A stretch of DNA of 64,000 nucleotides from Prescottella defluvii (GTDB taxonomy: Bacteria > Actinomycetota > Actinomycetes > Mycobacteriales > Mycobacteriaceae), in contig CP121458.1 of the NCBI GenBank assembly GCA_029690005.1, positions 4,607,872 to 4,671,871 on the forward strand. The letters run 5' to 3'. Both the position numbers and the translations under genes were made by a program. The first letter of the stretch is position 1. Every line of letters begins with the position of its first letter. Positions 28,602 to 39,404 of the stretch are shown piece by piece. The notes under the pieces were generated by a model. It was not told where the DNA came from. It made no database searches and saw nothing but the letters and a program-made list of their open reading frames with translations.

Positions 28602-29182
28602 GTGTCAGAACCTCACGACAGGAAGTCCGAAATCCTCGATGCCGCGGCGGCCTTGTTCGCGGTGCAGGGGATCGCGGGTACGTCGATGCGCGAGATCGGC
28701 GACGCGGTCGGACTGAACGCCGGCGCGCTCTACCACTACTTCCGGTCGAAGGGCGCGATCGTCAACGAACTGGTCACCGGATTTCTCGCCGATCTGCTCA
28801 CGCACTATCGCGCGATGGATCTCGACCGACTCGAGCCCGCGCCCGGCTGAAGGCGATCGTCGATGTCTCCCTGACGACCGGCGCCGCGCGTCCCAACGCG
28901 ACCAAGGTCTACCACGCGGAATTCGCGAACCTGCGCAAGCTGCGTGACTACGCCGAGGCCCGCGCACTCGCGGACGAGATCCAGAAGATCTGGCTCGACG
29001 CGATCGAGGCCGGCAAGGACACCGGCGTCCTCCGAAAGGACGTCCCTTCCAAGGTGTTCCACCGGTTCCTTCGTGACTCGGTGTGGTTCACCGTCTACTG
29101 GCGCAAGCCCGACGACCCGTACACCCTCGAGGAACTGTCCGCCGACTGCATCTCGGCGTTCCTCGACGGGATGGCCGTCTGA
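28602..29182 (+). CDS. TetR-family regulator, KstR2-like
   Basis: About 193 residues. The HTH reads TSMREIGDAVGLNAGALYHYFRSKGAIV, very like KstR2 (VRDIADGAGILSGSLYHHFASKEEMV). The C-terminal domain (FLRDSVWFTVYWRKPDDPYTLEELSAD) also resembles KstR2, whose ligand is an acyl-CoA. One C lost from a run near 28845 breaks the frame. GTG at 28602 has GGAAGGG 5 bases upstream. It is divergent from the DegT-like gene, and a matching operator pair lies between. It probably represses both itself and the neighbour until a CoA intermediate binds; the ligand identity is unknown. Confidence 0.87.
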
Positions 29183-29200
29183 CTCGAACCTCTCCGAAAC

Positions 29201-30376
29201 CTACTGCGCCCCACGCGCGGTCAGCGCTGCGATGTCGACGCCCAGGGTGTTGCGGAAGGTGCCGATCAGCTCCTCGACCCCACCGAGCTGATCGCCCACC
29301 TGGTGGGTGTCTCGGCCGACAGCTCCCGGTTTCCCGACCGTGCGATGAGCTCGTCGATTCGGCTGTCGAGGCTCGTCGCCCACCGCATCGACTCCATCGC
29401 ACGGAGCTGGATCTCGGCCTGCGCCAACAGGTCCCCGATCCGGGCGAGGGCGGCCACCCGTTCCACCAACTGGTCCCACACCGGTGCGAGTGCGTCGCGG
29501 CGGGATTCCACGTGCTCACGGGCCTCCGGTGTGGACTCGAGCGCGTTGTCGAGTTCACCGACGATCCCGTACAGCGCAACCGTGTCGACGGCGATCTGGG
29601 CTCAGCTCCTCGGCGAGGTCCAGCTGTGCCCGCTGCACCGCGAAGTACTCGGAGCGCCACGCCGCCGAGCCCTCGATCCGGTCGTACAGCGTGCCGGCCA
29701 GGAAGAGCAGGGTGTCGTAGCGGTCCGCGAACCGGTCGTCGTCGGGTTCCACCGCACGCTCCAATGCGTCGGCGGCGCGGCGGCCCACGTCCTGCGCTCT
29801 CGTCTGCTCGGACACCCGCGTCACCCTCGACGCCGTACCCTCGAGCATCGCGTTGCGCAGTTCGTGCAGGTGCCGTCGCCCCACCGGCAGCGGCGCCGGG
29901 GTCCGCGTCAACGCGACGAACAGCGCATCGCGCTGCCCCGGATCGAGGTGTACCCCGTCGCGGCGGTCCCTGCGAATGGCGCGCACGCCACCGGCGTAGT
30001 GCGCGTTCGACATCGTCGTCGCCGATCGCAGGCCGTCCAGTCGCTTGCCGAGTTCCGCGGCCCGGTACCGGTACGCCAACTGCACCGGTCCCGGGCGCAT
30101 CGACGCGGCCTTACGCACGATCCGGGCGTGCTCGTCGGCCAGCAGGCGCAGGTCCCCGAAACCGCCGGTCGACGGCAGGGTCCGCCCCGCGCGGCGCCGT
30201 GTCGCCAGGATCCCGCGGGTGGCCGCGTCGACGCGCCCGGCTGCAATCAGCAGGGACGCGGTGTCCGACAGCGGCGGGTGACGGCCGTCGAGACGCGCGC
30301 GCTCGCACCAGTAGCGGACCTGCTCGTTGATGCGTGCGCGGCGCTCGACCGCCGCGGACTGGTCGGGTGCGGGCAT
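29201..30376 (-). CDS. Hypothetical helical protein
   Basis: About 392 residues after joining three frames (breaks near 29600 and 29320). I do not recognise the family. It is rich in Arg and Ala, mostly helical, with no signal peptide or membrane segment. The N-terminus reads NEQVRYWCERARLDGRHPP. The C-terminal third looks coiled-coil-like (ALARIGDLLAQAEIQL, then IGTFRNTLGVDIAALTARG). ATG at 30376 has GGAGGAGG upstream, a strong site, and the coding bias supports a real gene. It converges with the KstR2-like gene at a distance of 18 bases. Confidence 0.65.
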
Positions 30377-30431
30377 GATGCCTCCTCCAGGAGCCCGATG
30401 CCCACCACTGTTCCAGAATCCGCGCACGCCG

Positions 30432-31298
30432 TCAGTCGATGACGGCGTCGGAGAACACCGGAGGATTGCCGAGGAACGGGCGGTGCGACGGCGGCTGCTT
30501 CCCCTCGAGGTCCGTGACGCCCAGTTCCTGGGCGACCTCGGCGCCGACCAGCACCTGACCGCTGCGCTTCATCAGCTCAGGATCCTTCGCGAGGGCGTCG
30601 ATGACGCGGCCGGGGAACTCCGCCGATTCCGCGGTCGCGGCCAGCCCGTCGTACGCGCCGGGGTTCGCATCGAATCCGGCCTTGGTGCGCTCGGTCAGGA
30701 GCAGACCCATCCAGAGCGAGACCACCGCGACGTTGAACGGGCGGAAGTCGACGGCCATGTCGTGCGCCATCTTGTCCACCGCCGCCTTGCCGGCACCGTA
30801 GGCGGGACCGTGCATGTAGCACGTGCCGCCGAACGACGACGTGTTGACGACCAGGCCCTCACCGTTGGCGGCGAGCAGCGGCGCGGCGTAGTAGCTCGAG
30901 ACGTAGCTGGACCGCATGCCGACGTCCAGCACGTCGAGCAGCGATAGCGACTTCTCCCAGAACGGGCCCTTCTTGGTCAGCTCGTCCGGCACCGTCAGCG
31001 CGTTGTTGACCAGGATGTCCAGTCGGCCGTGCTCCTCGCGCAACCGCTCGAAGAACGCCTCGACCTGGGCGTCGTCGCTGTGGTCGAGGACCACCGGCAC
31101 CCCGGTGCCACCGCGTCGAGTGATCTCCTCGGCAGTCGCGAACACCGTGCCGGGCAGCGGGGCGTCACCCTCGGTCTTGGTCCGCCCGGTCACGTACACT
31201 TTCGCACCGGTCTCGCCGAGGGCGAGGGCGATTCCCTTGCCGGCTCCCCGGCTCGCTCCGGTGACCACCACGATCCGATCCGAACTCAGACCCACCAT
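30432..31298 (-). CDS. Short-chain dehydrogenase/reductase, DHRS1-like
   Basis: 288 residues, intact. TGASRGAGKGIA cofactor motif, NNALT, catalytic Ser in VNTSSFGG and YGAGK (Tyr, Lys). The long C-terminal half (PGRVIDALAKDPELMKRSGQVLVGAEVAQELGV) matches the DHRS1-type SDRs. Start: ATG at 31298; an upstream ATG at 31307 is possible. It is divergent from the CoA-transferase gene, with two palindromes between them. A role in the same catabolic route is inferred from position only. Confidence 0.85.
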   Translation of the reverse strand: MVGLSSDRIVVVTGASRGAGKGIALALGETGAKVYVTGRTKTEGDAPLPGTVFATAEEITRRGGTGVPVVLDHSDDAQVEAFFERLREEHGRLDILVNNALTVPDELTKKGPFWEKSLSLLDVLDVGMRSSYVSSYYAAPLLAANGEGLVVNTSSFGGTCYMHGPAYGAGKAAVDKMAHDMAVDFRPFNVAVVSLWMGLLLTERTKAGFDANPGAYDGLAATAESAEFPGRVIDALAKDPELMKRSGQVLVGAEVAQELGVTDLEGKQPPSHRPFLGNPPVFSDAVID

Positions 31299-31319
31299 GC
31301 ACTCCATCCGTCGTCGGGC

Positions 31320-31338
31320 GACCACGAGAAATGTGGTC
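31320..31338. promoter_or_regulatory. Inverted repeat in divergent intergenic region
   Basis: GACCAC-N7-GTGGTC, a perfect 6-bp inverted repeat, 22 bases upstream of the SDR start. A possible operator. Confidence 0.35.
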
Positions 31339-31385
31339 CACGTCTCATCCAGCACACCGTAGGTGCCGGGGTCCGTGCATGTCAC

Positions 31386-31402
31386 TTCCCGATGGTCGGG
31401 AA
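31386..31402. promoter_or_regulatory. Palindromic operator candidate before the CoA-transferase
   Basis: TTCCCGA-TGG-TCGGGAA, a perfect 7-bp inverted repeat with a 3-base spacer, 34 bases upstream of the CoA-transferase start. Confidence 0.55.
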
Positions 31403-31435
31403 ACACGACGGTGCCGAAGCTGCTTGAATCGAGGC

Positions 31436-32669
31436 ATGGCGCAGGACATCCCGACGCGGCCGCTCGACGGCGTGCGTGTACTCGAGCTCGGCGACTACAT
31501 CGCCGCCCCCACCGCGGGCCGACTGCTCGCCGACTTCGGGGCCGAGGTGATCAAGGTCGAACGGCCCCGTACCGGTGACGAGCTGCGCAATTGGCGCCTG
31601 TATTCGGGTTCCACGTCGATGCTGTACCGCACGATCAACCGGAACAAGAAGTCGATCGTGCTGGATCTGCGCTCCGACGAGGGCCGACAGCTCGTGCTCG
31701 ACCTCGCCGCCGAGTGCGACATCGTGCTCGAGAACTTCCGGCCGGGACCCTGGAGAAGTGGGGCATCGGTCCCGAGCAGCTGAACGCGGTGAACCCCGAA
31801 CTGGTGATCACGCGGATCTCGGCGTTCGGACAGACCGGCCCGCTCGCCGAGCGGCCCGGCTTCGCCGCCGTCGCCGAGGCGCTCGGCGGCTTCCGGGAAC
31901 TCGTCGGGGACCCGGACCGGCCGCCGGTGCGGGTGGGCGTGTCCATCGGCGACTCGATCGCGGGCCTGTACGCCGCGTTCGGTTCGGTGATGGCGCTGTA
32001 CCAGCGCAAGGCGCGCGCCGGTGAGCCGCTCGCGCTGTCGCAGCGGATCATCGACGTCGCGCTCAACGAGTCGATCATGTCGATGATGGAGTCGCTGATC
32101 CCCGACTACCTCGCGTACGGCATCAAGCGCGAGCGGGTCGGCGGCCGCATGGAGGGCATCGCGCCGTCCAACGCGTACCCGTGCAGCGACGGCACCAGCA
32201 TCATCATCTCGGGCAACGGGGACGCGATCTTCCAGCGCTACATGGAAACCATCGAACGCCCCGACCTCGCGACGGACGAGGAACTGCAGACGAACGCCGG
32301 CCGGTGGGCGCGCCGCGACGAACTCGACGCCGCGATCGGGGCCTGGACGTCGCGGCACACCCGCGACGACGCGCTGCGGATCCTCGACGCGGCGAACGTC
32401 CCGTCGGGACCGATCTACACCGCCGCCGACATCGTCGAGGACGAACAGTACAACGCCCGCAACATGATTCAGACGTTCGACGTCGACACCGGTGCCGACA
32501 CCCCGCAGCCGGTGGGCTTCCCGGGATCGTGCCGGTGATCGGCGGCGAGTCGCTGCCGATCGACCACGTCGGCCCTGACCTCGGCGAGCACACCCGCGAG
32601 GTGCTCGCGTCGGTGCTGGGCAAGTCCGCCGCCGACATCGATCGGATCATCGCCGAGACGGAGTCGTGA
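31436..32669 (+). CDS. CaiB/BaiF family III CoA-transferase
   Basis: About 411 residues. Transfers CoA between carboxylic acids through an aspartyl-CoA intermediate. The N-terminus has the family core LDGVRVLELGDYIAAPTAGRLLADFGAEVIKVE; NRNKKSIVLDLR and VLENFRPG follow, then ITRISAFGQTGP. The catalytic Asp, normally about 170 residues in, lies in the SIGDSIAGLYAAFG stretch. Two lost run bases near 31746 and 32524 break the frame. Its stop overlaps the next gene (TGATG). It probably activates the acid whose CoA ester the lyase downstream cleaves. Confidence 0.9.
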
Positions 32670-33606
32670 TGACCTATTCCTTTGCACCGCAGTCGATTCT
32701 GCGCGACGTCACGTTGCGCGACGGGCTTCAGCTCACCGGCAAGCCGCTCTCGACCGACCGCAAGCTCGAGATCGCCCGTGGCCTGCTGGCGCTGGGCGTG
32801 CCGGAACTCGAGATCGGCTCGATGGCCCGCCCGGACCTGGTGCCGCCCATGGCGAACACGCTCGAGGTGATCGGGAACTCACCCCCGAGGAACTGGACCG
32901 GTGCTGGGTGTGGGTGGCCACCCCGCGCCACGTCGAGAAGGCCGCGGCGGCCGGCGCCCGGAACTTCCAGTACTGCTTCTCGGCGTCCGAGTCGCACAAC
33001 CGCGCCAACATCGGGCGCTCCACCGACGACAGCCTCGCCGCGATGCCGGCCGCGATCGAGCTGACCCGCGCGGTCGGCGGACGTATCCAGCTGTGCATCG
33101 CGACGTCGTTCACGTGCCCGTTCGAGGGCGCGGTCCCGGCCGATCGGGTGCTGTCGATCGCGAACGACCCGCGCGCCGACGGCGCGGACGACATCGTGCT
33201 CGCGGACACGCTCGGACAGGCGGTCCCGGCGCAGGTGGCCGCGCTGATCTCGCGGGTGAAGGCGGAATCCCCCCAGCGCCGCATCGTCTTCCACGGTCAC
33301 GACACGTGGGGTCTCGGCGTCGCCAACACACTCGCCGCGATCACCGCCGGTGCGACCGTCGTCGACGGCTCGCTCGGCGGGCTCGGCGGCTGCCCGTTCG
33401 CACCGGGAGCCAGCGGCAACACCTCCACCGAGGACATCGCGTTCGCGACGCGGCCCGGCTGGCTCACGCCGGAGACGCTGACCGGGCTCGTCGACATCGC
33501 GGCACCGATGCTCGCGGAACTCGGCGAGCCCAACCGGTCCCGCACCGCCGAGGGAACCCGTTCCGAGGCACACGCTTTCGAGTGGGTGCGGCCGAAGGGT
33601 CAGTGA
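32669..33606 (+). CDS. HMG-CoA-lyase-like carbon-carbon lyase
   Basis: About 312 residues of the HMGL-like TIM-barrel family, which cleaves 3-hydroxyacyl-CoA esters to acetyl-CoA and a ketone or keto acid. DVTLRDGLQ is the active-site entry (Arg, Asp), FHGHDTWGLGVAN supplies the HxH metal ligands, and GGLGGCPFAPGASGN carries the conserved Cys loop. One lost base near 32873 breaks the frame. ATG at 32669 overlaps the CoA-transferase stop. The pair resembles CoA-transferase plus lyase modules for branched dicarboxylates, but the substrate is not determined. The stop overlaps the convergent SARP gene by 7 bases. Confidence 0.88.
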
Positions 33607-36465
33607 GGTTCGACGACCGGCCCCTCGACCAGTTCGCCGACCAACCGGTTGACCTGCTCGCGGGTGAGGTGGGCGCCCTGGGCGGCGTACTGCTCGTACT
33701 CCTCGTCGTCGAGGGCGCCGTGGACGACGGCAGCCTCGATCGGACCGTCCACCGCGTCGATCCACGCCGGCAGGAATCCGGCCTGCGCGCCGAGCGTGTC
33801 CACCGCACCCATGAGCACGGCACCGTCCGCCGGGCGTCCCGCCGAGGCCAGGACGGCGGCGGTCGAATGGATCATCACCAGCCAGGAGATGGCGTCGGGT
33901 TCCTCGTCGAGGTCGGCCCGCAGCACACGCATCGTCGCCAGCGCACCCTCGACGTCCCCGGCATCGGCCGCTGCCTTCATCAACGCCCATGTCGACGACG
34001 TCACGGCCCAGCGGTGCCCGTACCGCTCACCGGCACGGATTGCGTCCCGTAGTTCGGCGCGGGCCTCCTCGGCCTCGCCGACCGACCGCAGCAGCATGCC
34101 CAGCACCATCCGCGCTTCGGCCGCGATCCATCCCGCGTCGTGATCGACGGCCAGCGCGACGGCATGACGGGCAAGCTCGACTGCCTCTGTGGACCGCCCC
34201 TGCATCGCCACGAAGTGCGCGCGCCACGCCTCGTCCCGGGCCACTTCGCCGATGTCGCCGATCGACGACCACAACTGCCCACCCCGCCGGACCGCGTCCT
34301 CCGCGCTGGCGGCGTCGCCCGTCAGATAGGTCAGCGACGCCAAACCGTCCAGAGCCCGCGCCATCACACGAGGCTCGGGCGGCCGCCAGTCCCCGCCACC
34401 AGATCCAAGGCGGTCCGCAGGAACTGCAGGCCCTCGCCGATGTTCCCGGTCCGGTACCAGAACCAGGCGAGGCGACCCGCCAGGTCGAGCGCGTACTGGC
34501 CGTCGTCGACCGCGAACGCCGACTCGAGCGCCGCCCGATGCTCCGCCTGATCTGCGGCGAGCAGCCTGATTGCTTGCCTACCGCGGGAGGTGTGCAGCGC
34601 CGCCGACACGGCCTCGACCCGCGCGAGGACGAAGTCGCGGTGGGTCGCACGGATCGCGATCGACTCGGCGTCGTCGGCCTGATCGCGCGCGAACTGGCGG
34701 ATCGTCGCCAACATCCGATAACGGGTGGGCGAGGACCCGGCACCACCCGGAGCAGTCCCCGCCGTACCAGCGAGGTGAGCACCGCGGAAACCTCCGACGT
34801 CGACCCCAACACGCACATCGCCGTTGCACCGTCGACGTCGAACGAACCCGCGAATACCGAGATCCGGCGCAACAGGCGAGCCTCCCCGCCAGACATGAGA
34901 CGGTTGGCCCAGTCGATGGTGTCCCACATCCGCCCGCGGGGCCGATCGCCGGCGCCGGTTCTCCGTGCAGGAGCGTGAACCTGTCTGCGAGACCGTCGGC
35001 GATCGCCTCCTCGTTCAGGTAACGCAGCTGGGCCGCCGCCAGCTCGAGGCCGAGCGGCAGGCACTCGACCTCCTCGCAGATGGCCTGTACCGCACGCTGG
35101 TTCCTCTCATCGAGCGTCCACGTGGCGGAGACCCTGCGGCACGTTCGGAGAAGAGTTCGAGGGCAGCCCCGTCCACGGACAGCGGGGCGACCTCGTGGAC
35201 GCCTTCGCCCGCGACACCGAGCGGCGCCCAACCCGTGACGATCAGCCGGACGTCGGGGCAGCGCGCGAGGACCGCCCGGGCGACGTCCGCGGTGTAGTCG
35301 GGGATGTGCTTGCAGTTGTCCAGCACGAGGACACAGGACCTGGCCGCCATGGTCTCCGCGAGATGCGTCGGGGATCCGACGCCCGGTAACGCCAACAGCG
35401 TCGCGATCGTCGACGGAATCAGCGCGCCGTCACTGACTTTCGTGAGATCGACGATCCACGGCCCGTCAGGAGCCTCGAATCTCCGGCACACTTCGACCGC
35501 CAGTCGCGTCTTGCCCACTCCACTCGGACCGATGAGTGTGACCAACCGACGCTCGTCGAGCAGCTGCATGATCGACGAGACGTCCCGCTCACGGTCGACC
35601 AGTCGGGTCCTCGGCTGGATCAGATTCGAGTTCGACACCTGGAGCGGAGGCGACAGTTGCGCCGATTCCAGATAGACGCCGTCGTGGGTCATCAGGGCCA
35701 GCTCCATACGCCGCAGACCCGCGCCGATCTCGCACCCGAGGCGGTCGTCGAAGGTGGCGCGGCAGCGCCGGAGTGCGGCCAGCGCTTGGGCCTGCTGACC
35801 GGAGCGGCTGAGCCCCAGCACCAACAACTCCCACGCGCGTTCGTCGAGGGGATGATCCGCCACGACGGCCTCCGCCTCCACCGCGGCCGACGCCGGGGAT
35901 CCCGCGTCGAGTTCCGCTCGGGCCAACGAGATCCGCGCCTCGAACCGGCGTTCAGTCAGGCGCGCCACCTCCGACTCGATGAAGACGGTGTCGGCGAACG
36001 CCGGTACCGGGAGGCCCTCGTACGCGAGGCCGCGCCATTGGCGCAGACCCTCACGGTAGGCATCCGCGGCCGTGTCCGGGGCGTGCGCCAGCATCGCGTC
36101 ACCCCGGCGGACCTCGTCGACGAACCGCGCCGCGTCCACCGCGTCGCGAGGCACCGCCAACTGGTACCGCGTGCCGTCCCGCACCAGGACGCTGCCCGCG
36201 GTGCCCCCGTCGTCCAGCCGACCGCGAAGCCCCTCGAGCGCCTGCGCGAGGGGGTCGGGTCCACCCCTGCCTGACCGTTCCCGGCCGCGGCGGCACGCGT
36301 GTACCGGACCTGGGCACGCAACCGCTCGATGTCGACCGAGTGTGGGAAGGCCACCAGCAGTGCGGCGAGCAATGCCCTCTGCTGCTGGTCGAGGACGATC
36401 TGCCGGCCACCCTGCGTGGCCGCGACGGGACCCAGGACCGTGAACTCGATTCCGCTCGCCACCAC
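33600..36465 (-). CDS. SARP/BTAD-type ATPase transcriptional regulator
   Basis: About 955 residues. The N-terminal winged helix (EFTVLGPVAATQGGRQIVL, QQQRALLAALLVAF) and bacterial transcriptional activation domain (RFVDEVRRGDAMLAH, DERAWELLVLGLSRSGQQAQAL) are those of AfsR/DnrI-like regulators. An NB-ARC-like ATPase follows, with P-loop LIGPSGVGKTRLAVEV and Walker-B VLVLDNCKH. A helical TPR-like C-terminal half ends it. Such proteins sense a signal through the ATPase and activate nearby operons. Frame breaks near 36247, 35140, 34945, 34735 and 34377. GTG at 36465 has GGGAG upstream. It follows the two acyl-CoA dehydrogenase genes on the same strand and may control them. Confidence 0.87.
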
Positions 36466-36496
36466 CTTGCTCCCTTCACCCGTCCCGCGGGCACGG

Positions 36497-37628
36497 CTAG
36501 TCCGCGACCTCGACCATGTCGTGCCCGGCGACGTCGGCGGCGAGTACCCGCAGATGGTCGTCGGCCGAGCCGAGTGTGTGTTCGATCGCGGTCAGCCGGG
36601 ACACGTAGTGGCCCACCGCATATTCGGCGGTCATGCCGATACCGCCGTGCATCTGGATCGCCTCCTGCCCGATGTGCCGCGCCGACCTGCCGATCCGCAG
36701 CTTCGCACGCGACGCGACGACCGGATCGACCACGCCGTCCGCGAGCGACATCGTCACGTACAGGCTCATGCTCCGCGCCAACTCCAGCGACACGTACATG
36801 TCCGCGGCGCGCTGTGTCAGGGTCTGGAAGCTGGCCAACGGAACCCCGAACTGCTTACGGGTGCGGAGGTATTCGGTGGTCAGCCGCAACGCCTGCTCCA
36901 TCGCTCCGACGGCCTCGGCACACAGCGCGGCCTGCGCCCGAACCTGTGCTGCGCGGATCGCGACGACGGCGTCTCCACCGTCACCCAGCGGTTCCGCCGC
37001 GACGTCGCGCAACTCGATCTGCGCGGCCCGTAGACCGTCGTGCGTGGCATACCGTCGCCGGACCGCGCCCGGGGCGTCCGCGTCCACCAGGAACAGACCG
37101 ACCCCACCGTCCGCGAGCGCCGCCGAGACCACGACCGTGTCGGCGCAGTCTCCGTGTGGGACCGGGTTCTTGGTCCCGGTGATCGTCCACGAATCCCCTT
37201 GCCGGACAGCATGAGTGCCCACATCGACCGCGGGCCAGCGGGATCCCGGCTCGGAGTGCGCGAAGGCTAGCAACAGGCCGCCGTCGGCGACGACGGGCAG
37301 GATCTTCCGGCGCTGCGCCTCACTGCCCACATCCGCGATCACACCGCCGGGCACCACGACCGCGTCGAGAACGGGTTCGGGGCCAGCCGCCGCCCAGCTC
37401 CGTCATCACCAGGCCTACCTCGACCGGTCCGGCACCCGAGCCGCCGTCCTCGTCGTCGAATCCGAGTCCGAGCAGTCCGGTCTCGGCCAGCCGACGCCAC
37501 ACGTCCGCGCTCCATCCGCGCGGCGACGCCTTCACCGAGGCAAGGGTCTCCGCGTCGTAGCTGCGCTCGAGCAGGCCTCTCGTAGTGTCCCGCAACAGCT
37601 TCTGTTCGTTGTCGAGTTCGAAGTCCAT
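36497..37628 (-). CDS. Acyl-CoA dehydrogenase subunit
   Basis: About 377 residues. Starts MDFELDNEQKLLRDTTRGLL. A middle section (AFAHSEPGSRWPAVDV, ITGTKNPVPHGDCADTVVV) replaces the strict family motif, and the end (IQMHGGIGMTAEYAVGHYVSRL, LGSADDHL) keeps the C-terminal helix fold. It lies directly after a second acyl-CoA dehydrogenase gene, as in the heteromeric ChsE-type (FadE28/FadE29) pairs of mycobacteria, so an alpha2-beta2 enzyme is likely. One lost C in a run near 37385 breaks the frame. ATG at 37628 is 9 bases past the upstream stop. Confidence 0.87.
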
Positions 37629-37636
37629 GCCCCGCC

Positions 37637-38811
37637 TCACAGTCCGAGGATCGAGGAGGCGATGATACTGCGCTGCACCTCGCTCGACCCGCTGTAGATG
37701 GACACCTTCCGGTAGTTGAGGTAGGTCGGGGCCGCGCGCTGCGCCCACAGCGGCGTCTCGATGTCGGGCCCGGCGTCGAACGGCAACGAGTCCGGTCCCG
37801 CCACGTCCACCAGAAGTTCGGTCACGGCCTGCTGCAGTTCCGAACCCCGCAGCTTCAGCAACGACGACGCTGGGTCGGGTTTGCCATGCGCCGAGGCAGC
37901 CACGACGCGCAGCTGCGTCAGTTCGAGCGCGAGCAGTTCGTTCTCGAGTTCGGCGACGCGGGCCGCGAACAGCGGATCGTCGAGGAGGCTGCCCGACCCG
38001 AGGGGTGTGCGCGCCGCGTGTTCCTTCGCCCGCGCCAGCCGGATCTTGGCGCGGCCCACTCCCGTGACGCCCGTACGTTCGTTGCCGAGCAGGAACTTCG
38101 CGTAACTCCAGCCGGCGTTCTCCTCGCCGACGAGGTTCTCGGCGGGAACGCGGACATCGTCGAAGAACACCTCGTTGACCTCGTAGCTGCCGTCGATCAG
38201 CTGGATCGGCCGGACGGTGACGCCCGGCGACGTGAGGTCGATGAGCAGGAACGAGATGCCTGCCTGCTTCTTCGGTGCGTTCGGGTCGGTGCGGACGAGG
38301 CAGAAGATCCAGTCGGCGTACTGGGCCAGCGTCGTCCACGTCTTCTGCCCGTTGACGACGTAGTGGTCACCGTCGCGCACCGCACGCGTCTGCAACGACG
38401 CCAGGTCCGACCCGGATCCCGGCTCGGAAAACCCCTGACACCACCAGATGTCGAGATTCGCGGTCGGTGCCAGGAAACGTTCCTTCTGCTCCTGCGATCC
38501 GAACGTCGCGATCACCGGGCCGACCATGTTGACGTTGAACGCGAGCGGTTCCGGCACCGCGGCCAACTGCATCTCGTCGAGCCAGATGTGTCGCTGCACC
38601 ACCGTCCAGTCCCGGCCGCCCCACCGGACCGGCCAGTGCGGGACCGCGAGCCCCGCCGCGTTGAGGATGCGCTGTGTCGCGACGAAGTCGTCGCGGCCGA
38701 CCTGTGCTCCCGACGCCACCCGCTCGCGGATCTCGCCGGGGATCTCGGTGCGGAAGAGGTCCGCATCTCCTCCCGGAACGCGCGCTCTTCCGCGGTCAGG
38801 GCCAGGTTCAT
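37637..38811 (-). CDS. Acyl-CoA dehydrogenase subunit
   Basis: About 391 residues. MNLALTAEERAFREEMR, then the FAD and substrate motif WWCQGFSEPGSGSDLASL and VNGQKTWTTLAQYADWI. The C-terminal motif is YSGSSEVQRSIIASSILGL, where many short-chain enzymes have Glu (YEGT); the base must lie elsewhere, as in FadE29-type subunits, or in the partner. One break near 38765 separates the N-terminal 20 residues. It forms an operon with the subunit gene downstream and perhaps the SARP gene. Large or branched CoA substrates are typical of such pairs; the substrate here is unknown. Confidence 0.88.
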
Positions 38812-38901
38812 CGATGATTCCCTCCACACGCGCGGATCTCAGTGCACCTCGATGCGAACGCTACTCCCTCCGGCGCGGCGAACGGCGGCTTTGCGGGGCT
38901 G

Positions 38902-39344
38902 CTAGCGCGTCTCCAGGACCAGGAGATATCCCCGCCGCCGGCGTCCACCCGGGTCGTCAGCGCCAGATCGGGCGCGAGCCGGGAGAGCCGATCGAGGAGC
39001 CACTCCCCGGCGGCCGTCGCGTCCGATTCCCCGGGGCAACGGGCCACCGCGACCCGCCCGCCCTTGCGGCTCAGTTGCTCGACGACGCCGATGATCGGCG
39101 CCGGGTCGACGACGAAGAGGTCCTCGGACCACGGCACGACAGGTTTGATCGCGCCCTTCTTCGTGTTGCAAGCGCGGTGCGCGAGGCGCTCCTGAACCGA
39201 CTTGCCCTTGCTCTTCTTCGCGGTGCTGATGCCGTCGACGCTCGGCCCACGCGGATCGTTCACCGACATGTCCGGATCGACGGGCTCGTCGCACAGCCAG
39301 CAGCGCCAGCCGTCTCGTTCACCGATGTCCTGCAGGTTGCTCAC
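38902..39344 (-). CDS. HNH-like zinc-finger protein, degenerate
   Basis: About 147 residues. The N-terminus has CWLC, then GPSVDGISTAKKSKGK and LAHRACNTKKG, the layout of an HNH nuclease. The first catalytic His is Gly (VDGI rather than VDHI), so nuclease activity is doubtful while Cys-based zinc binding may remain. The C-terminal half (VVDPAPIIGVVEQLSRKGGRVAVA, ending YLLVLETR) is unlike known HNH proteins. One break near 38930. GTG at 39344 has TACCGT 7 bases upstream, within a large hairpin. Function unknown. Confidence 0.65.
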
Positions 39345-39350
39345 CGTGAA

Positions 39351-39389
39351 GACGGTACCGCCGCGGCGGGGCGCCGCGGCGGTACCGTC
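39351..39389. terminator. 17-bp perfect hairpin, overlapping a promoter
   Basis: GACGGTACCGCCGCGGC (39351-39367) pairs fully with GCCGCGGCGGTACCGTC (39373-39389) around a 5-base loop. It lies 15 bases past the permease stop, so it should terminate the ABC exporter operon. It also contains the -10 hexamer of the HNH-like gene. Confidence 0.75.
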
Positions 39390-39404
39390 CTCGGGCAGCT
39401 GCTC

